The translations under genes were made by a program, and so were the position numbers. This document shows positions 53,088 through 61,454 of a stretch of 64,000 bases of DNA, piece by piece. Under the pieces are notes generated by a model. That model was not told where the DNA came from, made no database searches, and worked only from the letters and a program-made list of their open reading frames with translations. The stretch covers positions 1 to 64,000 of the forward strand of contig NZ_JZUE01000028.1 of NCBI RefSeq assembly GCF_000969605.1, written 5' to 3'. Origin of the DNA: Aquincola tertiaricarbonis (GTDB lineage: Bacteria > Pseudomonadota > Gammaproteobacteria > Burkholderiales > Burkholderiaceae_C). How positions within the stretch are numbered: the stretch's first letter is position 1; each line of letters begins with the position of its first letter.

Positions 53088-55120
53088 GGCAGCTCTCCGG
53101 TGGACCTAACGGGGCGGGTACGACCCAGTGGGTCGAGACTGGGCTCATCAAGCAACACACCGTCGTCGTCGGCTTCCGCTTCAATGGCACCGCCCTCGGC
53201 GGCTTGCGCAGCCTCGAAGAAGCAGTCGAGGTACTGACGCGCTGCGTCGTCGGGCGTGCCGTCCAAGCGGTCGGGCAGTGCGCTGAAGTCCATTGCCAGG
53301 TGATCGGCCGACAAGGTCTTGCCGACGGGCAGCTCCTCGGGCAGCAGCCGCACCCGCCGCTGCACCTTGGCCAGGTGCAGGTCCAAGTCCATCGCCGGCA
53401 CCGCCGGCGGTGGCCGCAATCGGGCCCGGAAGACCGGGTCGTGGTGGTAGCGGATCTTGTCGCCGAGGATGGGTTTGCAGTGTTCGGCCACGATCACCAG
53501 CCGTTCACTGCCGAGCTCCTTGAACTCCTGCGGCAACAGCAAGGCCCGCCGCTGGTCACTTTCGTTGCGGCTGACACTGCTGGCGCTGCGGCCGCTGAAG
53601 GACCGGCTGCGCCCGTGCGAGGTCGCGCGTTCGGTGAAGGTGCCCAGCATGGCGCTGTACTCGTCGGCGTCGCGCTGTTCGCGGGGTGCAAACAAGATCT
53701 GCAGCCCGTGGTTGGTCGCAAACGTGCGCGCTTCCTTGTCGCCGTAGACCGCATCGAGCTGCGACATCGCCTGCACCACCGTCAGCAACCGCAGCCCATA
53801 GCCGGCCAGGAAGGCGGCCGCCGTGCTGATCACCGGCACCCGCCCCGTCGCCGTGAACTCGTCGTTGACCAGCAGGCACTGCACGGTGAGCGTGGGGTCC
53901 TGCCGAGGCAACTGCTGGGTGTTCAAGCTCACCAACTGGGAGAAGAAGAGGTTCAGCAGCGGCCGCGCGTTGAGCAGCCGGTTCGGCGGGATGCGCACGT
54001 ACACCGATAGCCGCCGGCGGCGCAGGTCCTGCAGCCGGAAGTCGTCGCCGCTGGTGGCGGCGTCCACGACCACGTCCGCAAAGATGGTCAGCGGCGCATG
54101 GAAGGTCGCCACCACGCTGGACAGGGTGTTGTCGGAGTTGGACAGCAGCCGCTGCAAGGCGTCGACACAGTCGTCGGACAGGGCGGGCAGCTCTTTGGTC
54201 GGGTGCTCACGCCGCCTGCTGATCAGCCCTTGCAGGTGGTCCTTCAGCGGCTGCCCCTGGCCGGACGACTGCCGCAACATCTCGCCGAGGGTGCGCGGCC
54301 AGCTGGGCGTTTTCAGCAACAGCGAACCGAGCCCGAGGAACAGGTTGCGCGCCTGGTCGTTGAAAAACGCCTCCGACGAGGTCCCGCTGCCGTCATTCGG
54401 AAAAAACACCTGCCCGATCGTCAGCAGGTCGATCACGCGGTGCAGCGGCGAGGTGCGCACCGCCGACAGCGGGTTCCAGCGATGGCTGCGGCCGGCCTCG
54501 TCGAACGGCGAAAACGCCCACACCGCCTGCCCGTGCTGCGCCCGGTAGCCCGCCGTCAGGTCGTAGTTCTCGCCCTTGATGTCCAGCACCACCACCGAGT
54601 CCGGCCAGTTCAGCAGGTTGGGGACTACCACGCCCACGCCCTTGCCGCTGCGCGTGGGCGCCGACAGCATCACCGACAGCGGGCCGGGCAGGCTGAGGAA
54701 CCGCCCGTGGTGGCGGCCGAGCAGGATGCTGGGGCCCGCGGTCGAGCGTTCGCCGGTGAGGCCGGCGCGGCGCACCTCCGCCGGCGTCGCAAAACGCGCC
54801 GCCCCGTGCAGCGCGCGCCGCGGCCGCGCCGCCAGCACCAGGCCGATGGGCAGCAGCAGGACCAGTGCCCCTGGCAGCACGGTGCACAGCAGCAGCGGCC
54901 GCTGGAACTGCGGGTCCGCCCCGTAGGCCTGCCAGTAGTCGAGGATGCTGAACCAACCAGCCTTCCCCGGGTCAACCCGGTGCCAGACCAAGAACAGCAG
55001 CCCGGCCGTGTACAGGGCGCCCACCACCAGCACACCCACCACCAGCGTGATAAACACCGCCGCGGTGACCTGCCGACTGCGCGGCCAGGCGGTCAGGGGC
55101 AAGCCGGCGAGGGCGTTCAT
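53075..55120 (-). CDS. traG: Type IV coupling protein (TraG/VirD4)
   Basis: The 681-residue protein starts MNALAGLPLTAWPRSRQVTA; a much longer open frame upstream is a shadow of VirB11. Two TM helices lie at about residues 18-46 and 75-98. Walker A is SAPTRSGKGVGVVVPNLL (153-170) and Walker B is SVVVLDIKGENYDLTAGYR (175-193). Later motifs include LLVNDEFTATGRVPVISTAA and ATNHGLQILFAP. It docks the relaxase-DNA complex to the secretion channel. A partner relaxase is at 1.2 kb. The ATG overlaps the VirB11 stop by four bases. Confidence 0.92.
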   Translation of the reverse strand: MNALAGLPLTAWPRSRQVTAAVFITLVVGVLVVGALYTAGLLFLVWHRVDPGKAGWFSILDYWQAYGADPQFQRPLLLCTVLPGALVLLLPIGLVLAARPRRALHGAARFATPAEVRRAGLTGERSTAGPSILLGRHHGRFLSLPGPLSVMLSAPTRSGKGVGVVVPNLLNWPDSVVVLDIKGENYDLTAGYRAQHGQAVWAFSPFDEAGRSHRWNPLSAVRTSPLHRVIDLLTIGQVFFPNDGSGTSSEAFFNDQARNLFLGLGSLLLKTPSWPRTLGEMLRQSSGQGQPLKDHLQGLISRRREHPTKELPALSDDCVDALQRLLSNSDNTLSSVVATFHAPLTIFADVVVDAATSGDDFRLQDLRRRRLSVYVRIPPNRLLNARPLLNLFFSQLVSLNTQQLPRQDPTLTVQCLLVNDEFTATGRVPVISTAAAFLAGYGLRLLTVVQAMSQLDAVYGDKEARTFATNHGLQILFAPREQRDADEYSAMLGTFTERATSHGRSRSFSGRSASSVSRNESDQRRALLLPQEFKELGSERLVIVAEHCKPILGDKIRYHHDPVFRARLRPPPAVPAMDLDLHLAKVQRRVRLLPEELPVGKTLSADHLAMDFSALPDRLDGTPDDAARQYLDCFFEAAQAAEGGAIEAEADDDGVLLDEPSLDPLGRTRPVRSTGELPCAS

Positions 55121-56031
55121 GGCCGTGCTCCGGCGGGTCCATCGCTCAGCACCCGTTGAGCCCGCGGCCGGTAGAACAGCTCGCTGACATGCCGGCCCTG
55201 TGCATCCCGGTCGATCTGCACCACGATGTCGATCACCGTGTGCAGCAGGCCGTGGATCTCCGGCAGGCTCAAGCTGCCACCGGCGCCGCTCTCGCGGATC
55301 ATCAGCGCCATCTGCGACAGAGCCAGCGCACAGCTGCCGGCGTGCACGCTGGTGATGCTGCCCGGGTGCCCCGAGGCCGCCAACCGCACGAATGAAAAAC
55401 ACTCCTCGCCGCGCACCTCGGCCAGGAACAGCCGGTCGGGTTTCATGCGCAGGCTGGCCTCGAGCAACGTGCGGGCGGTGACTTGGTTGCCCGGCACGTT
55501 GCGGCTGTAGAACAGGTGCACGACGTTGGGGTGGTGCGCCAGGGCCAGTTCCGCCGTGTCCTCGATGGTGATCAGGCGCTCCTCCAGTGGCACCTCTTCG
55601 ATGAGCGCCTTCATGAAGGTGGTCTTGCCGCAACCGGTGCGGCCACTGACGACGATGGTCTGCCGCGTTTGCACGGCCAGGCGCAGGAAGGCGGCGTAAC
55701 GGCCCGCGGCCTGCAGTAATTGCAGTTCCTGCTCCAGCGGCGACAGGGTGTTGGCGGTGGCGGTGGCCACGCGGTCGAACAGGCCCTCGTGGTGCAGCTG
55801 GTTCAACCGCTTGACGACGGCCGACGGCTTGCGCACGGTGATGGACACCGTGCCGCGGGGCACCGCCGGCGGGATGACGACCTGCACCCGCTCGCCGGTG
55901 GGCAAGGTGGCGGCCAGCAGCGGCCGCTCGGCGTGGATCTGCTGGTCGCAGAAGGTGGCCACCGCGGTGGCCAGGGCCAGGCACCGGTCGAAGGTCATGG
56001 CCGGTGCTTCGACCGTCTGCCAGCCGTGCAT
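55117..56031 (-). CDS. virB11: VirB11/TrbB-type secretion ATPase, N-terminally truncated
   Basis: The protein has 304 residues. Walker A is VVSGRTGCGKTTFMKALIEE (128-147), the Asp box is LITIEDTAELAL, and LRMKPDRLFLAEVRGEE and HPGSITSVHAGS complete the ATPase domain. It powers pilus assembly and transfer at the inner membrane. The first methionine (MHGWQTVEAPAMTFDR) falls within the usual N-terminal domain. About 50-60 residues of the normal start are missing and no ribosome site precedes it. Sequence further upstream is degraded, and other T4SS genes (VirB2-VirB10/Trb) are absent. The gene is therefore probably inactive. Confidence 0.82.
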   Translation of the reverse strand: MHGWQTVEAPAMTFDRCLALATAVATFCDQQIHAERPLLAATLPTGERVQVVIPPAVPRGTVSITVRKPSAVVKRLNQLHHEGLFDRVATATANTLSPLEQELQLLQAAGRYAAFLRLAVQTRQTIVVSGRTGCGKTTFMKALIEEVPLEERLITIEDTAELALAHHPNVVHLFYSRNVPGNQVTARTLLEASLRMKPDRLFLAEVRGEECFSFVRLAASGHPGSITSVHAGSCALALSQMALMIRESGAGGSLSLPEIHGLLHTVIDIVVQIDRDAQGRHVSELFYRPRAQRVLSDGPAGARP

Positions 56032-56640
56032 CGTCTCGACGAGGAGGATCGAAAACGTCGCGGCAGTCCGCGCGAACGCTAGATGCAGCGCTGCTGGCCA
56101 TATGGAGTTACTGCATCAGTTACTGCGCTTTTCCGCCAATGCGCCGGCCTGCTGAAGTACCCCGGTACTGGCGACCCAGGACCTCTGTCAGCATGTCCAT
56201 GGGCATCGTGTGCATCGAGGGAGCACCCGCGAGCGTAAGGCTGGCGCGGTGGACGAGGGCTGGGATCGGCCAAGCGAGGCAGGTTTCAGGGGACGGGTCT
56301 GGTGCACTTCGGCTCAACCGGCCACAGCCGGGCCTTCCTGACGCGCTTGCAATTCAGGGGTCCGCGGCACTCCGGCGCGCCGCGTCACCCCGTTCCATCA
56401 CGGTGCAGGCGGCAGGATCTGTTGCACCGCCAACCCGCCGATCGGCCGCCCCATCGCCTCTGCTGCGTTGGTCGCCGAGCGGAAGTGATTGCTGCCGTGC
56501 ACTAGCGCGGCATGGCGGCCGTACGGACCTGCCTCACGCGCATGTCGGCGCCCAAGGCAAGCGGCAACGGCCGCTGGCGAAGGCCCTCGCATGGGCGTGC
56601 AATCATCAGCCGACCGACGGTGAGGGAGACGATCTGGTGG
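56032..56640. other. Degraded stretch between virB11 and the IS element
   Basis: No intact gene is seen. Short minus-strand frames (for example one ending TNAAEAMGRPIGGLAVQQIL near 56400-56500) look protein-like but have no start or recognisable family. At the right end, GAGGGAGA (56622-56629) followed by GTG at 56637 is the ribosome site and start of the Mrr-type gene that the IS has split. Confidence 0.4.
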
Positions 56641-56644
56641 CTAG

Positions 56645-56661
56645 GAGTCTGCGCGGCAGAA
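56645..56661 (+). repeat. Left terminal inverted repeat of the IS1182-family element
   Basis: GAGTCTGCGCGGCAGAA, perfect complement of the right end, preceded by the CTAG duplication. Confidence 0.9.
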
Positions 56662-56709
56662 CCGGGTAGTTCCTAGTGCTGCCTGGCACAAGGCATGCGT
56701 TGATGTGGC

Positions 56710-58026
56710 ATGGCTGGAAGCTATCGACCCTACGAACCCGACCAGGTGATGCTGCTGCCGGCGGCGCCGCAAGACTGGTTGCCGGCGGGCCACCTGGCCC
56801 ACTACATCTACGACACGGTTGACGCGCTGGACCTCAAGGCGTTCTACGCGCGCTACGAGGGCGGCGGCTCGCGCAACCAGCCGTTCCACCCGGCCATGAT
56901 GGTCAAGGTGCTGGTCTACGCGTACGCCACGGGCGTGTTTAGCTCGCGCAAGATCGAGCGCCGACTGCACGAGGATCTGGCGTTTCGGATGCTGGCTGCG
57001 GGCAACTTCCCGCGTCACCGCACCATCTGCGACTTCCGCGCCTTGCATCTGAAGGAGCTGTCGGCGCTGTTCGTGCAGGTGGTCGGGCTGGCCCGCGAGA
57101 TGGGGTTGGTCAGGCTGGGCACGGTGGCCATCGATGGCACCAAGGTCAAGGCCAACGCCAGCCGCCACAAGGCCATGAGCTACGAGCGCATGAAGCAGGC
57201 CGAGGCCGAAGTGAAGGGGCAGATCGACGCGCTGCTGGCGCGTGCGAAGGCCACCGACGAGGCCGAAGCGGGCGAGCCGGAACTGGATCTGCCGGCCGAG
57301 ATCGAGCGCCGCGAGGCACGACTGGCGGCCATCCGCGAGGCCCGCCAACGCCTGGAGCAGCGCCAGCGCGAGGCCGACGTCGAGCGCGGGCGCAGCGACG
57401 ACGACGACCGCCGCCCGCGTGGCCCGGACGGCCAGCCCAAGGGCGGGCGCTACAAGCGCGAGTTTGGCGTGCCGCAGGACAAGGCGCAGGACAACTTCAC
57501 CGACCCCGACAGCCGCATCATGAAGCGCGCCGGCGGCGGGTTCGACCCGGCGTACAACGCGCAGACCGCGGTGGACGAGGCCGCGCACATCATCGTGGCG
57601 GCCGAGCTGGACAACGTTGCACCAGATGTGAACTGGCTGCTGCCGATGATCCAGGCCGTGGGCGACAACCTGGGCGAGCTGCCCGCACTGGCGCTGGCCG
57701 ACGTCGGCTACCGAAGCGAAGCGAACCTGAGCAGTGCGCCGATCGAGGTGGTGATGGCGCTGGGCCGCGAAGGCAAGCGGCACGCCGAGGTCGACGCGCA
57801 GCGATGCCCGCACACCGCGGCGATGGCCGCCAAGCTGCAGACCGAAGAAGGACGAGCGGCGTACCGCAAGCGCAAGTGGATCGCCGAGCCGCCCAACGGA
57901 TGGATCAAGAACGTGCTGGGGTTCCGGCAGTTCGGCCTGCGGGGGCTGCACCGGGTGCAAGCGGAATGGAAGCTCGTGTGCATGGCGCTGAACCTGCGGC
58001 GTATGGCAGTGCTCGGCGCACGCTGA
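56710..58026 (+). CDS. IS1182-family transposase
   Basis: The 438-residue DDE transposase has the typical start SYRPYEPDQVMLLPAAPQDW with LPAGHLAHYIYDTVD. It carries FHPAMMVKVLVYAYATGVFS, VAIDGTKVKANASRHKAMSY with the first catalytic Asp, and PALALADVGYRSEAN with the second. A late Glu lies in the RKRKWIAEPPNGWIKNVLGF region. A long charged coiled-coil insertion (about 165-235) is normal for the family. No frameshift or stop interrupts it, so it is likely active. Confidence 0.93.
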   Translation: MAGSYRPYEPDQVMLLPAAPQDWLPAGHLAHYIYDTVDALDLKAFYARYEGGGSRNQPFHPAMMVKVLVYAYATGVFSSRKIERRLHEDLAFRMLAAGNFPRHRTICDFRALHLKELSALFVQVVGLAREMGLVRLGTVAIDGTKVKANASRHKAMSYERMKQAEAEVKGQIDALLARAKATDEAEAGEPELDLPAEIERREARLAAIREARQRLEQRQREADVERGRSDDDDRRPRGPDGQPKGGRYKREFGVPQDKAQDNFTDPDSRIMKRAGGGFDPAYNAQTAVDEAAHIIVAAELDNVAPDVNWLLPMIQAVGDNLGELPALALADVGYRSEANLSSAPIEVVMALGREGKRHAEVDAQRCPHTAAMAAKLQTEEGRAAYRKRKWIAEPPNGWIKNVLGFRQFGLRGLHRVQAEWKLVCMALNLRRMAVLGAR

Positions 58027-58057
58027 GCCGCCGCGCAGGCCGCGTCAGACTGACTGG

Positions 58058-58080
58058 AGCCTCCCTCTTGGAGGGAGGCT
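58058..58080 (+). terminator. Hairpin after the transposase gene (possible terminator)
   Basis: AGCCTCCCTC-ttg-GAGGGAGGCT, a perfect 10-bp stem with a three-base loop, 31 bases after the transposase stop and inside the IS. No U-rich tract follows, so it may instead attenuate outward transcription or protect the mRNA end. Confidence 0.45.
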
Positions 58081-58168
58081 GGAGGGTGCCGTCGAACACG
58101 CTGGAGCTCCCTCGCGGAGGGGGCTCGGGGGAGCTGGGCGTTAAAGCCGCCGCAGGAGGCTGGGCGGC

Positions 58169-58185
58169 TTCTGCCGCGCAGACTC
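58169..58185 (-). repeat. Right terminal inverted repeat of the IS1182-family element
   Basis: TTCTGCCGCGCAGACTC, complementary to the left end over 17 bases and followed by the CTAG duplication. Confidence 0.9.
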
Positions 58186-58187
58186 CT

Positions 58188-59144
58188 AGGAGCAGCAGGA
58201 GGACCCAGAAAGGTGGGCGCGAGGCCCGAAAGTTGACGGAGGCTGGCTTGGCGCTGGTGGGCTTCGGGCTGATGTTCCTCGTTCTGCCGTCGGTGCTTGG
58301 GGCCTCGCCGCTGGGCGACGTCTTCCTGCCGTTACGCGGTATGGCCGGTTGGATGGTTTTGGCGGGTGTGATCGTACTGGGCGTTGGGCACCTGATTGGG
58401 CGGCAATCGGCATCCGCCGCGACGCAAGGCGCCGCCCCTGTGCCGCCGGCGCCTCCAGTGCGCGCTCTGGCTGTCGGCCGCCAGCATGGCGATCCGCCCA
58501 TAGGCGCGCGATCCGTAGTAGTCGATCAGCCTCCGGTTGTCGCGGCAAGGCCCATCGCCGCCGCACCCCCCGCGCTGAACGAGCGCCCGGTGCGCTGGGG
58601 GAAGCCGGTGTTCAACGTCATCGAGTGGCGTCGCTTTAAAGCGGTCGTTGAGCGCCTCTTCCAGCAGGCCGGCTTCGAAACCACCTCTCAGTCTCATGGC
58701 GCGGATGAGGGCGTGGATATCTGGCTGTTTTCGCGGCACCAGCCAGGCGAGCCCGTGAGCCTAGTGCAGTGCAAGCACTGGCAAGGCAAGAAGGTGGGCG
58801 TGGACAAGGTGCGGGAGCTTCGCGGCGTGATGACTGCACGCCTGGTCAAGCGCGGCCAGTTTGCTACCACTTCGGCCTTCACAACTGATGCGATCGCCTT
58901 CGCCCGAGTCAACGGCATCAACCTGCTGGTTGTAGATGGACTCCTCGAGCTCATTGGCACGCGCTCTCCTGAGCAGCAGGCCGAGTTGCTCGACGTCGCG
59001 CTGGAGGGCGACTACTGGCGGCCCACCTGCGTCAACTGCGGCCTCAAGATGGTCGATCGACAGCCTAAGCGCGGCGGTTCGGCCTTCTGGGGATGCGTAG
59101 GCTTCCCGAAGTGCCGGACGACGCTGCCAATGAGGACCGCCTGA
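58188..59144 (+). pseudogene. Mrr-type restriction endonuclease, split from its start codon by the IS element
   Basis: The protein has two TM segments (LALVGFGLMFLVLPSVLG and GMAGWMVLAGVIVLGVGHLI), a Pro/Ala linker, and an Mrr-like PD-(D/E)XK nuclease domain. That domain reads FKAVVERLFQQAGFETTSQS, ADEGVDIWLF, VSLVQCKHWQGKKVGVDKV and GQFATTSAFTTDAIAF. A C-terminal four-Cys zinc ribbon (CVNCGLKM ... WGCVGFPKC) follows. Removing the IS and one CTAG copy joins GTG-GCT-AG (56637-56644) in frame to G-AGC-AGC at 58190. That rebuilds a roughly 320-codon gene with a good ribosome site. It now lacks its own start; an internal ATG at 58272 or read-through from the IS could still give a shortened product. 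Confidence 0.85.
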
Positions 59145-59321
59145 TTCGCCGCCTCGCTCGTTGGCCTTCAGCCGTGGGTGGCTCACCGGTTGTGCAGTAC
59201 TGGTTCGACGCAGGAGCGCGGGGTCGTGCCATGCAGCCGCCTCGGAGCGAGAGCACGGCTTTGCCGCGTCCGCAAAGCGGTCCCTGGCGGCGCGCTTTCG
59301 GCCAGGAGCAGACGCTAGCCG

Positions 59322-59633
59322 ATGGCAGTTATTGGGACAGTCCCTGGCCGCAACGAACGCTGCTACTGCGCGGAGGCCTTTCCGGACCACGGGTTCACCG
59401 TGGAGCACATCCTGCCGCAGGCGCGGGGCGGCCGGACGGACTTCATGAACACCGTCAGCGCCTGTCGGCCCTGCAACGCATGGGAGTCCTGCCGCAAGGC
59501 CGGAAGAAGCGCGCATGCCGTGGGGTATCTGCGCGTGCAGATCCGCTTTGAGGACTTCCTGCTTGCCAGTCGCAACATCCGCGCCGACGTGCACGAGTGG
59601 CTCGCGTCCAAGCTGGCAAGGAATCGCGACTGA
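59322..59633 (+). CDS. HNH endonuclease-family protein
   Basis: The 103-residue protein has a zinc-type HNH nuclease motif: ERCYCAEAF (Cys pair), FTVEHILPQARGGRTDFMNT (the His/Glu of the active site, and Asn) and VSACRPCNAWESCRK (second Cys pair). An in-frame TAG sits directly before the ATG and the ribosome site is distant (AGGAG, 14 bases). The N-terminus may therefore be truncated or unusual. It sits between an Mrr-like gene and an EEP nuclease gene; the role is unknown, possibly genome defence. Confidence 0.7.
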   Translation: MAVIGTVPGRNERCYCAEAFPDHGFTVEHILPQARGGRTDFMNTVSACRPCNAWESCRKAGRSAHAVGYLRVQIRFEDFLLASRNIRADVHEWLASKLARNRD

Positions 59634-59650
59634 GCTGAGAGCAGACGAAA

Positions 59651-59683
59651 GCCCCCGACGGGTAACCGTTCGGGGGGTTTTTC
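59651..59683 (+). terminator. Rho-independent terminator
   Basis: CCCCCGACGG-gtaa-CCGTTCGGGGG forms a strong stem with one bulge and is followed by GTTTTT. It starts 18 bases after the HNH stop and ends plus-strand transcription. The stem could also stop the convergent EEP gene. Confidence 0.8.
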
Positions 59684-59728
59684 GTTAGACGTGCGAATTC
59701 GAACGCTGCCTCGAGACGGCTCGGCGGC

Positions 59729-60703
59729 TCACTCAGGCGCCATGCCTCGGGGATCGGCGTCGTCGACGTAGTCCTTGACACTGACCTTCACCATGTAGTG
59801 GTCCGAGAGAAATCGGTCGTGGGCTTCCAGGTCGGACGAGCGAAGGATGTACTGCCGGCTGTAGCGGAACTCGCGCCGGTTCTCGGCGACGAACACGCGA
59901 TCGAACGGCGACCCGTTCGGGAACTGCGGCGACCAGTAAGTGCTCTGGTCGTTGTTGTTAAGGTCGCGCCAGCCGTTGGCGATGAAGGTCTCAATCGCCG
60001 GCTCGCTGTTGTTTAGGATGTTGGTGTCGCCGAGCAACAGCACGCTCGGATCCCAGGCGGCTCCTGCGGCGGCCTCGGCGGCCTTCAAGGCCTCGCACAA
60101 GGTCTTGGCCTCAGCGGCCCTGACGGCACGGCTGGCGGTAGCGCCGCCGAAGTTTGACTTCATGTGCAGCGGCACGACGCTCAGCGTCCGCTTCTCACCG
60201 AGCTGGTGCCACTTGCCGGCGTCGTCGCGACGCCAAGTAAGCACATCGGACTGGAACGACACCAGATGGGGCTTGCGGTCCCAGAGCACCTTGGTCCCTT
60301 CCTTGTGCGACACCTGCAACGGCGTCGCCGCCCTGAAGGTGAGCCTGCCGGTGTTCCACAGGACGGCGCACAGCTGCGACTTGTCCCCCGCAGTGCGGTT
60401 GGGCAGGATCAGATAGCGCCAATCCGTGTCCAGGTGTTCCTTCAGAACCGCGCACACCACGTCGAGATCGGAGTTGCGACGTTCCTTCTCCCACGCCGCC
60501 ACCGACACGTCGGGCGCCCCGGGCTTGCTGGACAGCGACACCTTCTCGGCCGAGTCGGTGACGTAGATCTCCTGCAGGGCAATGACGTCGATCCCGGCCA
60601 TCTCGATATGGTCCGCCAATGCGAACGCGCTCTGACGGCGCTGCGCGCGGGGGTGCCCCGAAAGGTGCTCGACGTTCCAGCTGGCGACTTGGATGAAGCT
60701 CAC
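59729..60703 (-). CDS. Endonuclease/exonuclease/phosphatase (EEP) family protein
   Basis: The 324-residue protein has the metal-dependent EEP/DNase I-like signature: QVASWNVEHLSGH (Asn, first motif), DVIALQEIYVTDS (metal Glu), VVPLHMKSNFGGA (His/Asn), VLLLGDTNILNNSEPA (GDxN) and FLSDHYMVKVSV (terminal SDH). There is no signal peptide, so it is cytoplasmic. It could be a nuclease or phosphodiesterase. It is convergent with the HNH gene across a terminator. Confidence 0.87.
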   Translation of the reverse strand: MSFIQVASWNVEHLSGHPRAQRRQSAFALADHIEMAGIDVIALQEIYVTDSAEKVSLSSKPGAPDVSVAAWEKERRNSDLDVVCAVLKEHLDTDWRYLILPNRTAGDKSQLCAVLWNTGRLTFRAATPLQVSHKEGTKVLWDRKPHLVSFQSDVLTWRRDDAGKWHQLGEKRTLSVVPLHMKSNFGGATASRAVRAAEAKTLCEALKAAEAAAGAAWDPSVLLLGDTNILNNSEPAIETFIANGWRDLNNNDQSTYWSPQFPNGSPFDRVFVAENRREFRYSRQYILRSSDLEAHDRFLSDHYMVKVSVKDYVDDADPRGMAPE

Positions 60704-60766
60704 GTGCGTGTCCCAGAGGGGTGAATAAGCCTGTAGTGATACCGGCCGCGCTATTGCCTGCCATCC

Positions 60767-61015
60767 CTAGAATGGAGGACGCGGGCCGCTGCAGGTGCTC
60801 GCGACGGCGCGGCTCAGGTCACGTATCCAGCACGCAACCTGGTTGGCATTAATGCCGAACTCGCGTGCGAGGCGGGCTACCGACACGACCGGCTGCAAGC
60901 ACTGCTCGACGAACTCGGCCTTGGCCGTCTTGTCGTACAGGCAGCGCCCGCCAGGCTTGTGCCGCAACACGAGACGCTGTCTCAGCGCCTCCAGATCGAT
61001 CGACGTACGTCCCCA
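60767..61015 (-). pseudogene. IS66-type accessory transposase fragment
   Basis: The minus strand reads [20 protein letters not shown], then [20 protein letters not shown] and [18 protein letters not shown], an IS66 TnpA-like helix-turn-helix protein. Its 5' part is replaced at about 61015 by unrelated IS21 sequence on the other strand, so no proper start remains. Confidence 0.65.
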
Positions 61016-61019
61016 CTTG

Positions 61020-61172
61020 ACTTGGCACGCATACCTGGATGACCCGACGCTGGCCGACGCCATCCTGGACCGGGTCGTACACAGCGGCCACAAGATCGAG
61101 CTCAAGGGCAGGTCCTTGCGCGATCCGGCCAAGACGGCGAACGACACCGCAGCACCAGGGGATCAAGCATGA
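61020..61172 (+). pseudogene. istB: C-terminal fragment of IS21-family helper ATPase IstB
   Basis: The plus strand reads [20 protein letters not shown], then [19 protein letters not shown]. This is the conserved end of IstB proteins ([15 protein letters not shown].ayrIeLkGeSlR). The ATPase domain is missing, replaced by the IS66 fragment on the opposite strand. The reading runs to a stop at 61172. Confidence 0.75.
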
Positions 61173-61352
61173 GTACATGCGTGATCGGGGGGCCTCCGGC
61201 GGCCTGGCATGGGCCTGGAAAAACAAGTCCGAAACCCCAAAGCCCCAAAGCCCGCCCTACTGAAGCACCGACAGCCGCTCATCCACGCCGCGCTTCAAAC
61301 TGATCGTGGACGACTGAGCTACATTGAACCCCTCCCTTGCGCGCACCCTCGC

Positions 61353-61419
61353 GCGTCCACGATGGCGCTGAAACGGCGTCCGCGATCAGTCTGAAACAGG
61401 CGTCCACGATCGCTGAAAT
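61353..61419 (+). repeat. Tandem repeats of an IS21-family right end
   Basis: Three copies of GCGTCCrCGAT...CTGAAA start at 61353, 61376 and 61400 with a period of about 23 bases. IS21-family elements carry such multiple terminal repeats as transposase sites. It lies downstream of the istB fragment, in the right place and order for the element's right end. Confidence 0.55.
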
Positions 61420-61454
61420 GCGCACGAGAGCAAGCGCCGAGGTGCTTGGAAAGC

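Larger units (their letters stand above)
56645..58185 (+). mobile_element. IS1182-family insertion sequence, complete, with CTAG target duplication
   Basis: The element is 1541 bases long. Its ends are perfect 17-bp inverted repeats, GAGTCTGCGCGGCAGAA at 56645-56661 and its complement at 58169-58185. It is flanked on both sides by CTAG (56641-56644 and 58186-58189), the palindromic tetranucleotide target duplicated by IS1182-type elements. One full-length transposase gene lies inside. Both the intact ends and the target duplication imply a recent insertion, which interrupted an Mrr-like nuclease gene. Confidence 0.92.

Noticed and set aside
53075-56101. A 1008-codon minus-strand open frame covering both TraG and VirB11
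   Set aside because: Its first 327 codons are an Arg/Pro/His-rich shadow of the VirB11 gene, which has clear Walker motifs in another frame. The real coupling protein starts at 55120 with two TM helices.
56637-56644. GTGGCTAG as an independent short gene start
   Set aside because: It is the split-off beginning of the Mrr-type gene interrupted by the IS element.
61353-61419. CRISPR-like short repeats
   Set aside because: Only three imperfect units with no unique spacers of constant length; they fit IS21 terminal repeats downstream of an istB fragment.
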